A stretch of DNA of 64,000 bases from Montifringilla adamsi (GCA_017590115.1 JAGGNK010000002.1:18533264-18597263); one strand, 5' to 3'; positions 1 to 18,900 are shown, numbered from the stretch's first letter. Numbers and translations: made by a program. Notes: a model not told the origin generated them from the sequence alone.

Positions 1-755
<755 letters not shown>

Positions 756-1315
756 CCCCCGCCCTGCCCTCCGGGGATGGACACCTCCCTTCCTGCTTTT
801 CTAGTCGCCCACTGTAGAGGAGGAGCAGGGTGCCAGGGAGCTCCGGGGAAGGGGAGCCCCTCCCTGGCTGCTCTGGCACACAGAGGTGAGCAGGGACTGT
901 GTGCCAGCAGTGTCCCTCTGCCCAGAGCCAGGAGGTGTTTCCAGCTGGGGCATGGCTCAGCCCAGCCAGGACCCTGGTGGGAGACACTGGAGTGCCCCTG
1001 CTCAAACCCAGGGCAGGGGGGAGCCGGGGAGAGAGGCAGGGCAGGCAGGGCAGGCTGGCCAGCAGTGTGACAGCCTCTAGCACAGCAGCTTCAGCCTCCC
1101 CACGGCTCACCCTGGGCACAACCCGGACCTGATGCCTCCCACTCTGAAAGCCCTGATGAAAAGCAAATGGCCCCACGCTCAGCAGAGCCCATAGCAGCCA
1201 GGCAGCGTGCAGTCCAGCCTAAAGGGCTTGCATCTCCCCTGCCACTCACTCCCGCTCCCACCACCCACGGGGAGCCCTTTCTGGGAACTGCTTTGGCAGT
1301 AGAACTTCAAGTTGA

Positions 1316-1321
1316 AATAAA
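1316..1321 (+). terminator. AATAAA poly(A) signal, probably SRPX2
   Basis: This AATAAA lies 561 nt after the SRPX2 stop in an otherwise gene-free 3' UTR. A second AATAAA at 1542-1547 could serve as a distal site. The choice between them is inference. Confidence 0.5.
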
Positions 1322-1715
1322 TAGGTTTGTATAAAAAGTCAGCGCTGGCACATGTGTCACTGAGAGGCCTGGGAAACAAATGTTTCCTGGAGACCACAAA
1401 CCCCAATGCCCCAGGCTGAGCCCACACAGTTCCATCCACCCAGTGCTGCAACTGGGGCTGGGCTGAGTATGGGGAACAGGGTGGAGAGGACAAGGACAGA
1501 GCAGACTCTGGAACAGGATGGTAGAAAAAAGAATGGGAAGAAATAAAAACACAATGACATTTAAAAGCATTTTGCCCGGGGGAGAAGAAGGGAGGGTCCA
1601 CGAGGACTGCAGTTCAGCCTGAAATCTGGTACAAGGCTTATGACAAGAGGAAAACCCTTTAAACGAAGCTAGGCCAAGAAGACTTTCTGCCCAAGCCTGT
1701 TTAGAGACGGTCATG

Positions 1716-1721
1716 TTTATT
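1716..1721 (-). terminator. AATAAA poly(A) signal, probably SYTL4
   Basis: TTTATT on the plus strand reads AATAAA on the minus strand, about 100 nt beyond the SYTL4 stop codon. This gives SYTL4 a very short 3' UTR that ends close to the convergent SRPX2 signals. Confidence 0.6.
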
Positions 1722-1820
1722 AAAGTGTAAGAAAAATAAAACCCAACACACGTTTGGCTGCCTTGCCAGGCTGTGCAGCGAGCGTGGCTCCCACAGCGGT
1801 GCCAGCCCCGGTGCCACAGC

Positions 1821-8066
<6,246 letters not shown>

Positions 8067-9300
8067 CGCTCCACCCGGGCTGGCTGGCCCTCACCGGCTG
8101 CCAGCTAGGGACATGCCAGCTGCTGAGCGCGGCTCCCGCCCCGCCAGGTGCCCCGTGCCCGTGCCCGGACGGGATGGCGGCACCGGGACACCGGCCCGCC
8201 CGCCGCCGCCAGCGCCCTGCCCCGGGCTGGGCTCGGGCCGCCTGCCAGCCCCGCCGCCCCGGTGACCTCAGCCGGCTCCGTGGGACCGGGCTGACGCCCA
8301 GCTCCCGCGGCAGCCCCGGCAGGAAGGAGCCGCCCGGGGCTGCCCCTCCCACGAGCGCAGCGGCGCTCGGACTGCCCGAGCCCGAGGAGCCGCGGCAGGG
8401 ACCGGGACCGGATCCGGCTGGCAGGCGGCGGCACCAGGAGCCGGGCGGCCGCTGCAGCCCCGACGGAGCCGAGCGCTTCCTCGGGGGCTGCGGCCGCCCC
8501 CCGCTCGGCGGAACCGGCGGAACGGACCTTCCCGTCCCCGCAGCCGCGCTCCGGCGTCCCTCGGGGAGGAGGGGGCGGCGGGACGGACCCCAGGCTCCTC
8601 TGTCGGAGAAAGCGGGTCCGGGACTGGAACCACCGCGTTCCCAGCGCGGCCACCGGGGCTGGGAACTGCCCCCGCCCCGGGACACCGCGGCTCGACCCCC
8701 CAGACTACAGAGGGACCCCCGGCTCCCCCGACTCCCCACCAGCCGAGGGATCCCGTCCTCCCCCGTCCGCGGAGGAACCCCCGGTACCCCGGCAGCGGAG
8801 CGCCGCCCGACCCCCCGATCCTCCCGGTACCTGCAGCGCTCGGGCCGGCGGCTCCCGGCAGCGGGAGGGGGCAGCCGGGGGGAGGGCGGTGCCGGTGCCT
8901 TAAAGGAGCCGCGCCGCCGCACCTGCGGCACCGACGGGGCGGCCCGAGCGGGAGGCGGTGCCCGCTCCCCCCAGCCCCTTCCCCCGCCCGATCAGCCCCG
9001 GTAGAGCTGCGGCTCCAGCCCCGGGGCCGCTTTCCCCGGTGCCCCGTGGCCCTGGCTGGGTGCGCGGCCTCTCCCGAGGAGCACCGAGCGCACCGACACC
9101 CGAACTGCGGAGCCCAGAGCGCGGTGTCCTCCCGCCGCAAGGCTCCAGCCGCTGCCCTTGTCCTTGTGGCAGAGATACGGTCCCCGCAGGGCGCCTCGTC
9201 CCTGCCCCCCGCAGCACAGGCACCGGGGAACCGAGCACACGCGGCTGGCCGAGGCGGGGGCTCAAGGGGAGGCGGTTTGTCACCACGCAGGACAGCGGGG
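8067..9300 (-). promoter_or_regulatory. CpG-rich 5' region of SYTL4
   Basis: The stretch is extremely GC- and CpG-rich and lies immediately upstream of the SYTL4 start codon. A GCAG|GTACCG donor at about 8830 (minus strand) and acceptor-like CCCTAG or GGCAG sites at about 8100 suggest an untranslated first exon near 8831-8930. No TATA box was seen. The promoter role is inferred from position and composition. Confidence 0.5.
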
Positions 9301-9660
9301 GAGGCCACCTGGGTGCAGCCCCGAGGCAAACGAGAGGACGCGGCTCTGCCCACACTTTCGGCCGCACCCCAGGGATGGGAGAGCCAGAGGCTCCCAGCGC
9401 TGTGGGAAGCGATGCGACACTGACACAGTGGAAAAAACCGCGGCGACATCAAAGGGCCAGCGGGGAGCTTCCTCATGGGGCAGGGGTTCGCTCCATCCGG
9501 AGTACACAACACTTACGGAGAGGGTTTTGGGCTTGCAGGCAGACAATGCCACGGAGGCTTTGCTCCCTGAGCCCCTCCACACACCACCCTAGCACCCAAA
9601 TCCCCAGGCCAGACCCCCACACTTGCACCAGTGTTCATGTTTTAACTGGACACCAACAAG
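9301..9660. other. SYTL4-TYW2 intergenic DNA, nothing recognised
   Basis: I see no conserved reading frame, RNA gene or repeat here. GC content falls gradually towards the TYW2 3' UTR. Confidence 0.4.
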
Positions 9661-9675
9661 AGGTAGTGAAACATC

Positions 9676-9681
9676 TTTATT
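9676..9681 (-). terminator. AATAAA poly(A) signal, probably TYW2
   Basis: TTTATT on the plus strand gives AATAAA on the minus strand, about 440 nt past the TYW2 stop. It implies a 3' UTR of about 450 nt with no other obvious signal between. Confidence 0.6.
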
Positions 9682-10120
9682 TCTGAAAAGATAGGAAGGA
9701 AATGGGATGAACAGACTTGCTCCCAGTACATTAAAAAAGCATGCTGGTAAATACAAGCACAAAGCTTGTCCCTGACCTGCTGAAATGAACCCAGCAGGAA
9801 TCCAAGGCTTCTCAGCACTGTGGCTCTCTCCAGTGTGAAAATCAGGCTCAAGGTGCTACCACGTGTCCAAGACCTGGGCAGTGACTGGCAGAGCCAGGGC
9901 AGAACACTGGCACTCTGAGCCCAGCTTGCTCTATCCTTGTCTGGATCCTGAGGGGATCTGCCAAGGGGAGCACAACCCTCGGTGCCCCGGGCACGGGGAG
10001 GCACTGCCGGGCAGTGCTGCCACCTGGGAACTGGGGGACACAAGGCACATCCAGGCTGGCAGCAGGACACTGCTGGCCACCCTCCCAAGCAGCTGGAGCC
10101 CCAGCGGTGCCCGTGCCCCG

Positions 10121-12697
10121 CTACCCGGGCAGCACAGGCCGGCACTCGAGGTCCAGCACGAGGTGGTGCACGTGTGGCGCATAGGACTTCACCGGCTCGA
10201 TGTGCAGGATGCTGCTGCGCCACGGCCGCCCGTGCAGCTCTGCCAGCAGCCCCTGGATGCATGCGGCCGTGCCTTCAGCCCAGCTCTGCCACTCGGCTCT
10301 GAGCCTGGCCGCCTGCTCCCGGCCGTGCTCTGCCGGGCGCTGTGCCTCTCCGCCGGGGCTGGCTGCCTCCGCAGAGCCCCGCTCGGCCAGCGGCTCCGTG
10401 CTCCGCGGCGCGGCCGGCGCCGGCCGGGTCTCCACGTTGTGGTGGATGTGCAGAACCCCACCCGAGTCCTTCTTCAGGACGCGGCAGGCCACGGGCCAGC
10501 CTTCCTCCGAGCTGGGAATCAGCCCCAGGTTGACCCTGTCTGCCACATCCCGCAGCTGCAGCTGGGAGCAAAGCGGAGGTGAGGGGATGCCCGCAGCGGG
10601 GGAACCGCGGCCCGGCGGCAGCGCTCACCTGCCGGCTGTCCCCGCTGTGGATGTGGCAGCGATCCCGCACCCCGTTCAGCACCAGGCTCCTGTGCAGCGC
10701 CTCCACGGCGTGGCTGTTCCACTCACAGGCATGGACAAAGGCGGCTCCGGCGTGCACCAGGAACGGCAGCGTGAAGTAGCCGATGCCTGCGGGCAGGAGG
10801 AGGCAGTGGCTGAGGGCAGGGACCCCCAGAGACCCACACTGCTCCCCGAGGGCAGGGCAGGATGCACACTGCCACCCTGCCTCTCCAAGTCTGCTTTGCT
10901 CTGGGTTGGAGAAAACACAAACACTGGAAAAATGGAAATTTATCCCTCCCTCTTCTGCAAAAGCAAAATCTGCCTTGAAAAATGTTTAGAGGACTTTACT
11001 TTGCCTTCAGTCTTTGCCATCAGGTTGAGACCTGCCTGGATCTGCAGAAGTGTCCAGATTACTGTTTAGTTTGATTAATCCACAGCAGTTTTTTGGTTGC
11101 TGTGTGCTTCAGTGTGGCACAAATTGGAAGCACTAACTTCCTTAAGCACAAACAGTGGCAAATCTTTCCCCTGGATCCAAGTGATTCCCCAAAGCAGCAC
11201 TAGGCACAGAGCCTGAGAACAGGACATCCTAAGTGTCCAGAGGCTGTAGGGACACAGGCAGGACAGCAGTGCCAGCAGAGCTGAAGGGCTCACAGACAAG
11301 ACAGGAGCTCTAAGCCTGAGTATTTTTCATAAGTTGGAAATGACATTTCATGACTACCTGGATGCCATCAGCACCTGTCCTTCCTCCATCCCCATTACCT
11401 GCATAGAGATCCACCAGGACCTCCCCGGAGCAGGGCAGCGAGGCCACACGCAGCTTCTCGGTGATGTTTCCCGGGGAGAACATGCACTTGGTCACGTCGA
11501 AGGTGTACCTGGAAGACCCCGCTCAGACGGTGAGGCCAGTCCCTTCCCTGCCAGCCCCATCCTGCAGCTGCTGCCCACCTGATGCCGTTGTCCACGTGCT
11601 CCACCCAGCCGTGCTGGCCCAGCAGCAGGGTGACCCTGGGGCTGCGCATCCCATCCGGCATCACCCGTCCTCGCCTGGCCACCCGCCGGACCCCCAAAGC
11701 CGAGGCCACCGTCTCCCAGAGCGCCGAGCCTGCAACAAGCACCCGGGAGCTGCGGGCAGCCTGGACCGGGGCAGGAGGGCTTTGCTCGCCCTCACCCAGC
11801 CTCTCCCAGGGTGCTGAGCCTGCAACAGGCACCCGGGAGCTGCGGGCAGCCTGGGCTGGGCAGGGCAGGGCAGGGCAGGGCAGGCAGGCTTTGCTCGCCC
11901 TTTCCCAGCCTGTCCCAGGGTGCCGAGCCTGCAACAAGCACCCGGGAGCTGCGGGCAGCCTGGGCCGGGCAGGGCAGGGAAGCTTTGCTCACCCTCACCC
12001 AGCCTGTCCCAGGGTGCCGAGCCTGCAACAAGCACCCGGGAGCTGCGAGCAGCCTGGGCTGGGGCAGGAGGGCTTTGCTCATCCTTACCCAGCCTCTCCC
12101 AGGGCTCAGCCCTGAAGCTGTCCTCGCTCAGCAGCACCAGGTCGCCGTGCCTGTGCCAGGCGTGCGGCACGTCCCGCTCCAGCTCCGCGGACCAGGCGGG
12201 CCCCAGCAGCCGCCGCAGCTCGTCCCGCAGCCTCCGGGCCGGCGTGCGCCGGCGGGCGGCCCTGCAGGGCACAGGGTCCTGCGGCGGGGCCGTGCCGGGC
12301 TGGGCTGAGCGCCCGGCGCCGCCCACAGGGCTCGGGGCTCGCGGCCGGGCTCACCTGGATCCGCAGCAGCTCGCAGGGCAGCTCCGGCGGCAGGCACAGC
12401 TGGGAGAGCTTCTCCGGCAGCACGGGCAGGGCCACGCGGCCGCCCGGCAGCCGCTGCAGCCCGTAGCGCCCGTCCAGGAGCCGCTCCTCTTCCAGGCGCT
12501 GCCTGCACGGCCAGAGCGGTCAGGCCCTGCCCTCCCGGCCCCGCACGGCCTCCTGCCGCCCGCCTGGCCCCGTCCCGCGGGGCAGCACGGCGCTGCCATC
12601 CCGCTGCCCCTCACCTGAGGCGCTGGGCGAACCGCGGCTCTGCGGCCAGCGCGGGGACACCCGTGGGGACAGCGATGGGGGCGTCCGTGCCTTCCAT
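10121..12697 (-). CDS. TRMT12: TYW2 (TRMT12), tRNA wybutosine aminocarboxypropyltransferase, intron-containing
   Basis: There are seven coding exons: 12697-12615, 12502-12355, 12278-12089, 11729-11579, 11508-11399, 10786-10629 and 10561-10121. They total 1281 nt, or 426 aa (human about 448). The class I methyltransferase fold is clear: motif I VDLYAGIGYFTLPFLVHAG is split across exons 5 and 6, then comes CEWNSHAVEAL, then the family signature ADRVNLGLIPSSEEGW, HIHHNVE and the tail VKSYAPHVHHLVLDLEC. TYW2 transfers the 3-amino-3-carboxypropyl group of S-adenosylmethionine to 4-demethylwyosine at position 37 of tRNA-Phe, in the cytosol, before TYW3 and TYW4 act. The acceptor of exon 3 was chosen because it restores both phase and the conserved DPVP. 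As I recall, mammalian TRMT12 is intronless and lies on another chromosome, so this copy is of evolutionary interest. Confidence 0.93.
11730..12088 (-). repeat. Splice-site-bearing tandem repeat in TYW2 intron 3
   Basis: About four imperfect units of 90-109 bp fill the whole intron. Each unit contains, on the minus strand, the acceptor TGTTGCAG or TTGTTGCAG, 24 nt resembling the fused ends of exons 4 and 3, and then a donor-like site. The 24-nt cores lie at 11819-11796, 11928-11905 and 12022-11999. The first and third have a GTGAGG donor. The second has GAAAGG, so its donor is lost. The array probably arose by unequal exchange across the exon 3/intron/exon 4 junctions. Confidence 0.85.
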
Positions 12698-12961
12698 CCT
12701 GCCGAGCCCAGGCGCTGTCACGCTCGCCAGGGGCTGTGCCTCGGGGCCGGTGCCCGAAGCGGCATCCCCGAGGTCGGGCCGGGGGATCCCCGAGGCCGCG
12801 GCAGCCCCGTCCGGGGGTCCCCGGCACCCCCACGCCGCAGCCGCCGGTGCCGCGTTTCCCGCCGGAGCGCTTTTTGAAAGCGCCGCTGCCAAGCTTGTTG
12901 CGGGCGGAAGCGGAAGCGGGGGACGGGCGGCGCGCGGACCGGAAGCGGCGCGGGCGGCGCG
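12698..12961. promoter_or_regulatory. Shared TYW2/CSTF2 bidirectional promoter
   Basis: The two start codons are divergent and only 264 bp apart, within CpG-rich DNA. The interval contains an E2F-type TTTCCCGCC at 12855-12863, an ETS-type ACCGGAAGC at 12938-12946 and two further GCGGAAGC elements at about 12904-12917. No TATA box is seen. This is typical of housekeeping bidirectional promoters. The motif assignments are by eye. Confidence 0.7.
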
Positions 12962-15900
12962 ATGGCGGGGCTGTCGGTGCGGGACCCCGCCGTGGATCGG
13001 TCCCTGCGCTCCGTGTTCGGTGAGCCCGCGGGGCGGGACCGCGACCTGCAAGGGAAGGGGGCTCGGACGGGCAGGGGCAGGCGGGGGGCCGGCGGGTTTC
13101 CTCCCCTCGCCGTCGAGGCCGGTACCCGCCGCGCTGACCGGCGGCACCGTCTGTCTCCGCAGTGGGGAACATCCCGTATGAGGCCACGGAGGAGCAGCTG
13201 AAGGACATTTTCTCGGAGGTTGGGCCCGTGGTGAGCTTTAGGTGAGAGCGGCCGCCGGCCTCCCCCGGGTGCCCCCGCTCGGCGCAGACCGAGCCCCGCG
13301 GAGCCGGCCCGGGAACCGTGGAGTCTCAAATCCCTAACGCTGGGAAAGGCCTCTACAACCGTCCAGCCCAACCGTTCCCCCAGCGCTGCCGAGCCCACCG
13401 TGTCCCCAAGTGCCACGTGGACACACCTCGCTGTCAAGCCCACCGTGTCCCCAAGTGCCACATGCACCTTTTGGCCACTCGCAGGGGTGGTGACTCGGCC
13501 GCTGCTCGGGCTGCCTGCTCTGGGGCTTGACAGCCGCTTTGGCCAAGGAACTGTGCCTGATATCCCATCTGAACCTCCCCGTGCCCCCCGAGGCTGGTTC
13601 CTCATGGAGAGCAGCACCTGCAGGGGTAGTGAGGCTTGTGAGGCTGTGCCAGGGTCACCTGGAGGTGGAGCACGATGTCCCCAGCACAGCAGGTGGACGT
13701 GGGCACGCAGCTCTGGGGGCTCTGCACTGCTGGGGCTCTGTCCCTGCATCCCCTGAGCTCTCACTGTGCTCCCAGCCCTGCTGGGGCTCTGTCCCTGCAT
13801 CCCCTGAGCTCTCACTGTGCTCCCAGCCCTGCTGGGGCTCTGTCCCTGCATCCCTGAGCTCTCACTGTGCTCCCAGCCCTGCTGGGGCTCTGTCCCTGTA
13901 TCCCTGAGCTCTCACTGTGCTCCCAGCCCTGCTGGGGCTCTGTCCCTGTATGCCCACAGCTCTCACTGTGCTCCCAGCCCTGCTGGGGCTCTGTCCCTGT
14001 ATCCCTGAGCTCTCACTGTGCTCCCAGCCCTGCTGGGGCTCTGTCCCTGTATCCCTGAGCTCTCACTGTGCTCCCAGCCCTGCTGGGGCTCTGTCCCTGT
14101 ATCCCTGAGCTCTCACTGTGCTCCCAGCCCTGTGGGGCTCTGTCCCTGTACCCCCCTGAGCTCTCACTGTGCTCCCAGCCCTGCTGGGGCTCTGTCCCTG
14201 TACCCCCCTGAGCTCTCACTGTGCTCCCAGCCCTGCTGGGGCTCTGTCCCTGTACCCCCCTGAGCTCTCACTGTGCTCCCAGCCCTGCTGGGGCTCTGTC
14301 CCTGTATCTGCAGGAGCTGTGGGCACAGCGGGATGCCCACCCCGCCCTCAGCAGCCTATGTCTCCTCCTGCCAGGCTGGTGTATGACAGGGAGACGGGCA
14401 AGCCCAAGGGCTATGGCTTCTGCGAGTACCAGGACCAGGAGACGGCGCTGAGCGCCATGCGCAACCTCAACGGGCGCGAGTTCAGCGGCAGGGCCCTGCG
14501 CGTGGACAACGCCGCCAGCGAGAAGAACAAGGAGGAGCTCAAGAGTGAGTCGGGTTCTGGGGGCTCCCTCATGCTTCTGTGTCTCTTCTGCCAGGCTGGC
14601 AGAGCTGACCTGCTCTGGGGGTGTTGTGAGTAGTGCCCCAGAGGGATGCATGGGCTCAGCTCTGGGTTTGCACTCCCAGGTGATGAACAGAAACACAGAA
14701 TTACTTAGGTTGGAAAAGGTGTGTAAAGATCATGGTCCAAGCATGCTGCATCAGCTAGATTGAGGCACTAAATGCCACTTCCAGTCTTAAACACTTCCAG
14801 GAACAGTGACTCCACAGCCTCCCTGAGCAGCCTGTTCCAACACCTAATCACCCCTTCTGGGAAGAAATTCCTCCTAAGGTCTCCCTGGTTTTGCTGCCTC
14901 CTTTTCCCCTGGTGGGCTGGTGCTCCCCTCCTGATGAGCCCATTGCATGTGCTGTTCGTGTTGCAGTACAAAGTCACCAACTGTATTGCAGGCTTGGGCA
15001 CAGGTGCACCCATCATAGAGTCACCCTACGGGGACCCTGTCAACCCAGAGGATGCCCCCGAGTCCATCAGCCGGGCAGTGGCCAGCCTGCCACCCGAGCA
15101 GATGTTTGAGCTGATGAAGCAGATGAAGGTGAGTGTAGGAGGGCCGTGCTCCCTGTGTGAGCCACTGCCTGCGCCCTCCCACACGTGTCACACCTTGTCA
15201 GAGCTCTGATCAGTGCCTGTCTTCTCAGCTGTGTGTCCAGAACAGCCCCCAGGAAGCCAGGAACATGCTGCTCCAGAACCCCCAGCTGGCTTATGCACTG
15301 CTGCAGGCCCAGGTGGTCATGAGGATCGTCGACCCGGAGATCGCGCTGGTTTGTCCTTGCTGCTCGTCCGGGCTTGGGAGGATGTTGGTGGTAGCCTTTG
15401 TGGAGTGGCAGTGGAAAAGAACTCTTTTCTTCTTCTTCCTCCCCTAGAAAATCCTGCATCGCCAGACCAGTGTTCCTCCTCTGATCCCAGGCAACCAGCA
15501 GGCAGTGCCAGGGCCAGGGCCTGGGCCAGGACCGGGGCCTGGGCCGGGTCCCAACACGCAGCTGAACCCACAGAACACCCCATCATCCCAGCCACAGCCC
15601 ATAGTAAGAGCCTGCAAAACACATGAGCTGTGCAGGAGAAATGGGCAGTGCCAGCTCTCCAGCTGGGCACGTGCCCGGGTGTGGGGGTGTCCCTGAGATC
15701 CCGTGTCTCTCCGGGCAGGGCGGGATGCACGTCAACGGCGCTCCTCCTCTGATGCAGCCACCCATGCAGGGGGGAGTGCCAGCCCCAGGACAGATGGCAG
15801 CCCCTGTGCAGGGCCCAGGCCCTGGCCCCTTGGCTCCAGGAGGTGAGTTTGGGTCGAGCTACCCCACCCGTGGGCACACTGGTCCTGCAGACACCCCTCT

Positions 15901-18900
15901 CTGCCTTCCCCCTAACCAGAGGGCCCAGCCCTGTGAGAGCACACGTAATCCTGTGCTGTACATTGTGGTTGTGCTGCTGCCAGAGGTGGGCTGCAAAGTT
16001 GGATTATCCCTGGGGGGAACCAACACCAAGGGAATAAACCTCCAGGTGCTCCCCCAGGAGCTGGGAGCGAGAAGGTATTTGGGACCAAAGGAACAGGTTA
16101 GTCATCAGGGATGGCTGAGGAGGGGTCTGATCTCTGCCTGTCCCCTCTCAGGTGGGATGCAGCCACAGGTTGGGATGCCAGGTGCAGGGCCAGTCCCCTT
16201 GGAGCGTGGACAAGGTAAAACAGACGTGTGTAGTGCTGTGTGTGGTGTGAGCCTCGCTCCAGGGAGCAGTGCTGTGCCCCAGCTGTCTGCAGCCTGGCTG
16301 TGCCCAGCCCGGGGGCGGTGCCTGGCTTTGTTCACTGAGGCACAAGGCTGTGGTAGCAGCTCCCTGGCTCCCAGGGCTCAGCCCATGCCCCAGTTGGCTC
16401 CCAGCTCGTTCTGCACCCTGTTGTGCTGCCGTGCCCTGGCAGCCAGGAGAGCTGCCTGTCCCCACCGAGTGGGATGTGTCTGTGTTTTCCACCTCTGCGA
16501 GCCCATGTCTGTCCCTGTGCTTGTGCGGGCAGGCAGAGCTTGCTCTTCTGTGGTCCTTGTCGTGCTCCTTGGCTGCCTGGGTGCTGGGAAGCAGCTGGTG
16601 CGGCCGCCGCGTCCTCCCGCGCCGTGCCCAGCAGAGGGAGCTGGCTCTCCGTTTTGGCTTGAGGCTTGGCACGGACTTCCCGGAGGGTGACGGCTCGGCT
16701 TTCCCTCCGCAGGCACGGTCTGTCCGGCCCAGCCCTGGGCCCCGATTCCTTACGGTTCACACGTTGCCATGTGTAGGTTAATACGGCCCCGGTGTTCCTG
16801 TTCTCGCAGGAACAGTACATGCTGACACCTGTCACCTCTATTTGCCTTGACTTCTATCCTAGGCCTTGTTCCAGCAACATGCAAACCTAGTCTGAGATCC
16901 TTTGGCCTTAGGGTCAGCTGACTCTCATTTTCTTTGGGGTGGGCACTGCCTTCCTGAAAGATGTCCGATAGTTCTTGGCACCCAGAAGGTTTTGGAGAGC
17001 AGGAGCTGGCTGTGCATTGTGGGGCCAGCCTGGCCCCACGGAATGCCACGTCTCTTGGCAGGATGTCTTCTCTGCCTGCCTCTGTCCCTGAGTGAGGGAA
17101 GGACTGTGCCACGCTGGCTGTCCTGCCTGTGTGACAAAGGGGGTGTGAACAGAAGAGGTTGATAAAGTCAGACTTGGAACATTTTCTCTGTAGGTGTTGC
17201 TGGGGACTTCAGGGTGCGTGATCCTGCAGGCAGCACTGTCCCCAGAGCCTGTGCATGTGTGCATACACTATTTACGTGTCTGCTCTTTCCCTCTTTTCCT
17301 GCTGCTTGCCCAGGGAACCTGCAGCTCTCGCCCGTGGGACCTGCCAGGCCTGCGTCTATCGAACGCGTTCAAGGTACCCCGGCACCAGCTCCCTCTTCCC
17401 CTGGAGCTCGTTGTGGAGTGTGCAGACAGCAGCTCTCACCTGCTGTTCTCAGGGCCAGGGACTGGCATGTCACTCCTTGTAGCCTGACAGCAGTAAGAGG
17501 AGATGAAGGAGGCAGGATTTCTTTGAGGGCTACAGGAGAGAACAGGCTAGAACCATGCATGGAGCCTCCAGTGGAAAAGGAGAGCCTGTTTGGAAAGGGC
17601 TTTTGCCTAAGATCCAGCCCTCTTTGACACTGTGCTTCCAGGAGCCTTCCAGGTCTTGCTTTGCTCTTGGCCCCACGTCAGCAGGGTGCTGATGCCCACA
17701 CTTGTAGGGATTGCCATGGGGGCACCCATGCTTGGTTTGACCCCTCGTGCCATAAGGAACCTTAAATAAACCTGAGAAGAAAAAGAGAGGAATAAAATTG
17801 GCAGCCAGGGAAGGGGCTCTGGTGTGCTCCAGCCTCGTGTGTGGGGCTGCGTCCCCAGCAGACAGCACAGCTCAGGGGAGCAGCGTGGCTGCCCCACGCC
17901 CGGCCTGAGAGCGCCGGGGACAGTCTTGGCACGGCACTGGTCATGCAGATCCTCACGAGTTCTTGTGTGTCTCCCTGGCAGTGCCCATGCCAGACCCGAG
18001 GGCCCCTATGCAGCGTGGACCTCTACCTGCTAGTGGCCCGCCGCCCCGAGGCCTTTTGGGAGATGCCCCGAATGACCCTCGCGGAGGGACCCTGCTCTCA
18101 GTCACTGGAGAAGTGGAGCCCAGGTGAGGGGAGAGGGAAGGAGAGGAGCCCTTGGCACTGTCCCCTGCCCAAGGGTAGCCTCTCGCTGAGGACAGGGATG
18201 GCACCAGCCTTCCGGGAGTCACTGCTGCCTGGTCGGAGGCCTGTGTGCTGCCATCCATGGGGGCCGGCCCGTTTCCCCGGGGAAGGGATATCCCCGGGGT
18301 GATGGCAGCTGCCCTGTGGCATGGGGCCACCAGCACCCATCCCTGTGCCAGCCTCACCCTCCTCCCCTGCGGCCGGCTTCGGGGGCAATCCCAGCGCTCT
18401 GCCCAGACCGTGCCAAGCCAGTGTCTGATTCACACTCTCTCGCTTTTTCTCCTCCTCCTGCTTTGCTCTCCTCGTCTCTCTGCGTCAGAGGTTACCTTGG
18501 GCCGCCCCACCAGGGAGCCCCTATGCACCATATGCCTGGTCATGACAGCCGTGGCCCCCCCCATGAGATGAGGGGGGGACCCATGGGAGAACCCCGACCA
18601 CTGATGGGAGAGCCGCGGGGGCCCTTGATGGATGCTCGAGGTGAGAGAGGGGGCATGAAATACTGGGTGGCTTGGATTGTGCAGGCAAGAAGTCAGAGCG
18701 GAGCCGGCTGCCCCGATCCAAGGCATAGGAAGGGGGTTTGGGCAGTGAAATGACTGACTCCAGGCAAGGAGGGACAGTCCCAGGGTGCAAGGGACTTTCT
18801 CCAGGCATGTCCCCTCTGCCCCCAGCCCTGCACTTCTTGGGCGCCTGCTAGCCCCCAGACAATGGTGACAGCAGGCTCACTCCCACACTCCTTGCAGCAC

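Noticed and set aside
8105..9512. Open frames of up to about 410 codons upstream of SYTL4
   Set aside because: They lie in a CpG island with chance Arg/Gly/Pro-rich translation and no family resemblance. The real SYTL4 start at 8066 is supported by homology.
12089..12261. TYW2 exon 3 starting at the CTGCAG acceptor (12262)
   Set aside because: It breaks the frame and omits the conserved DPVP. The acceptor 17 nt upstream restores both.
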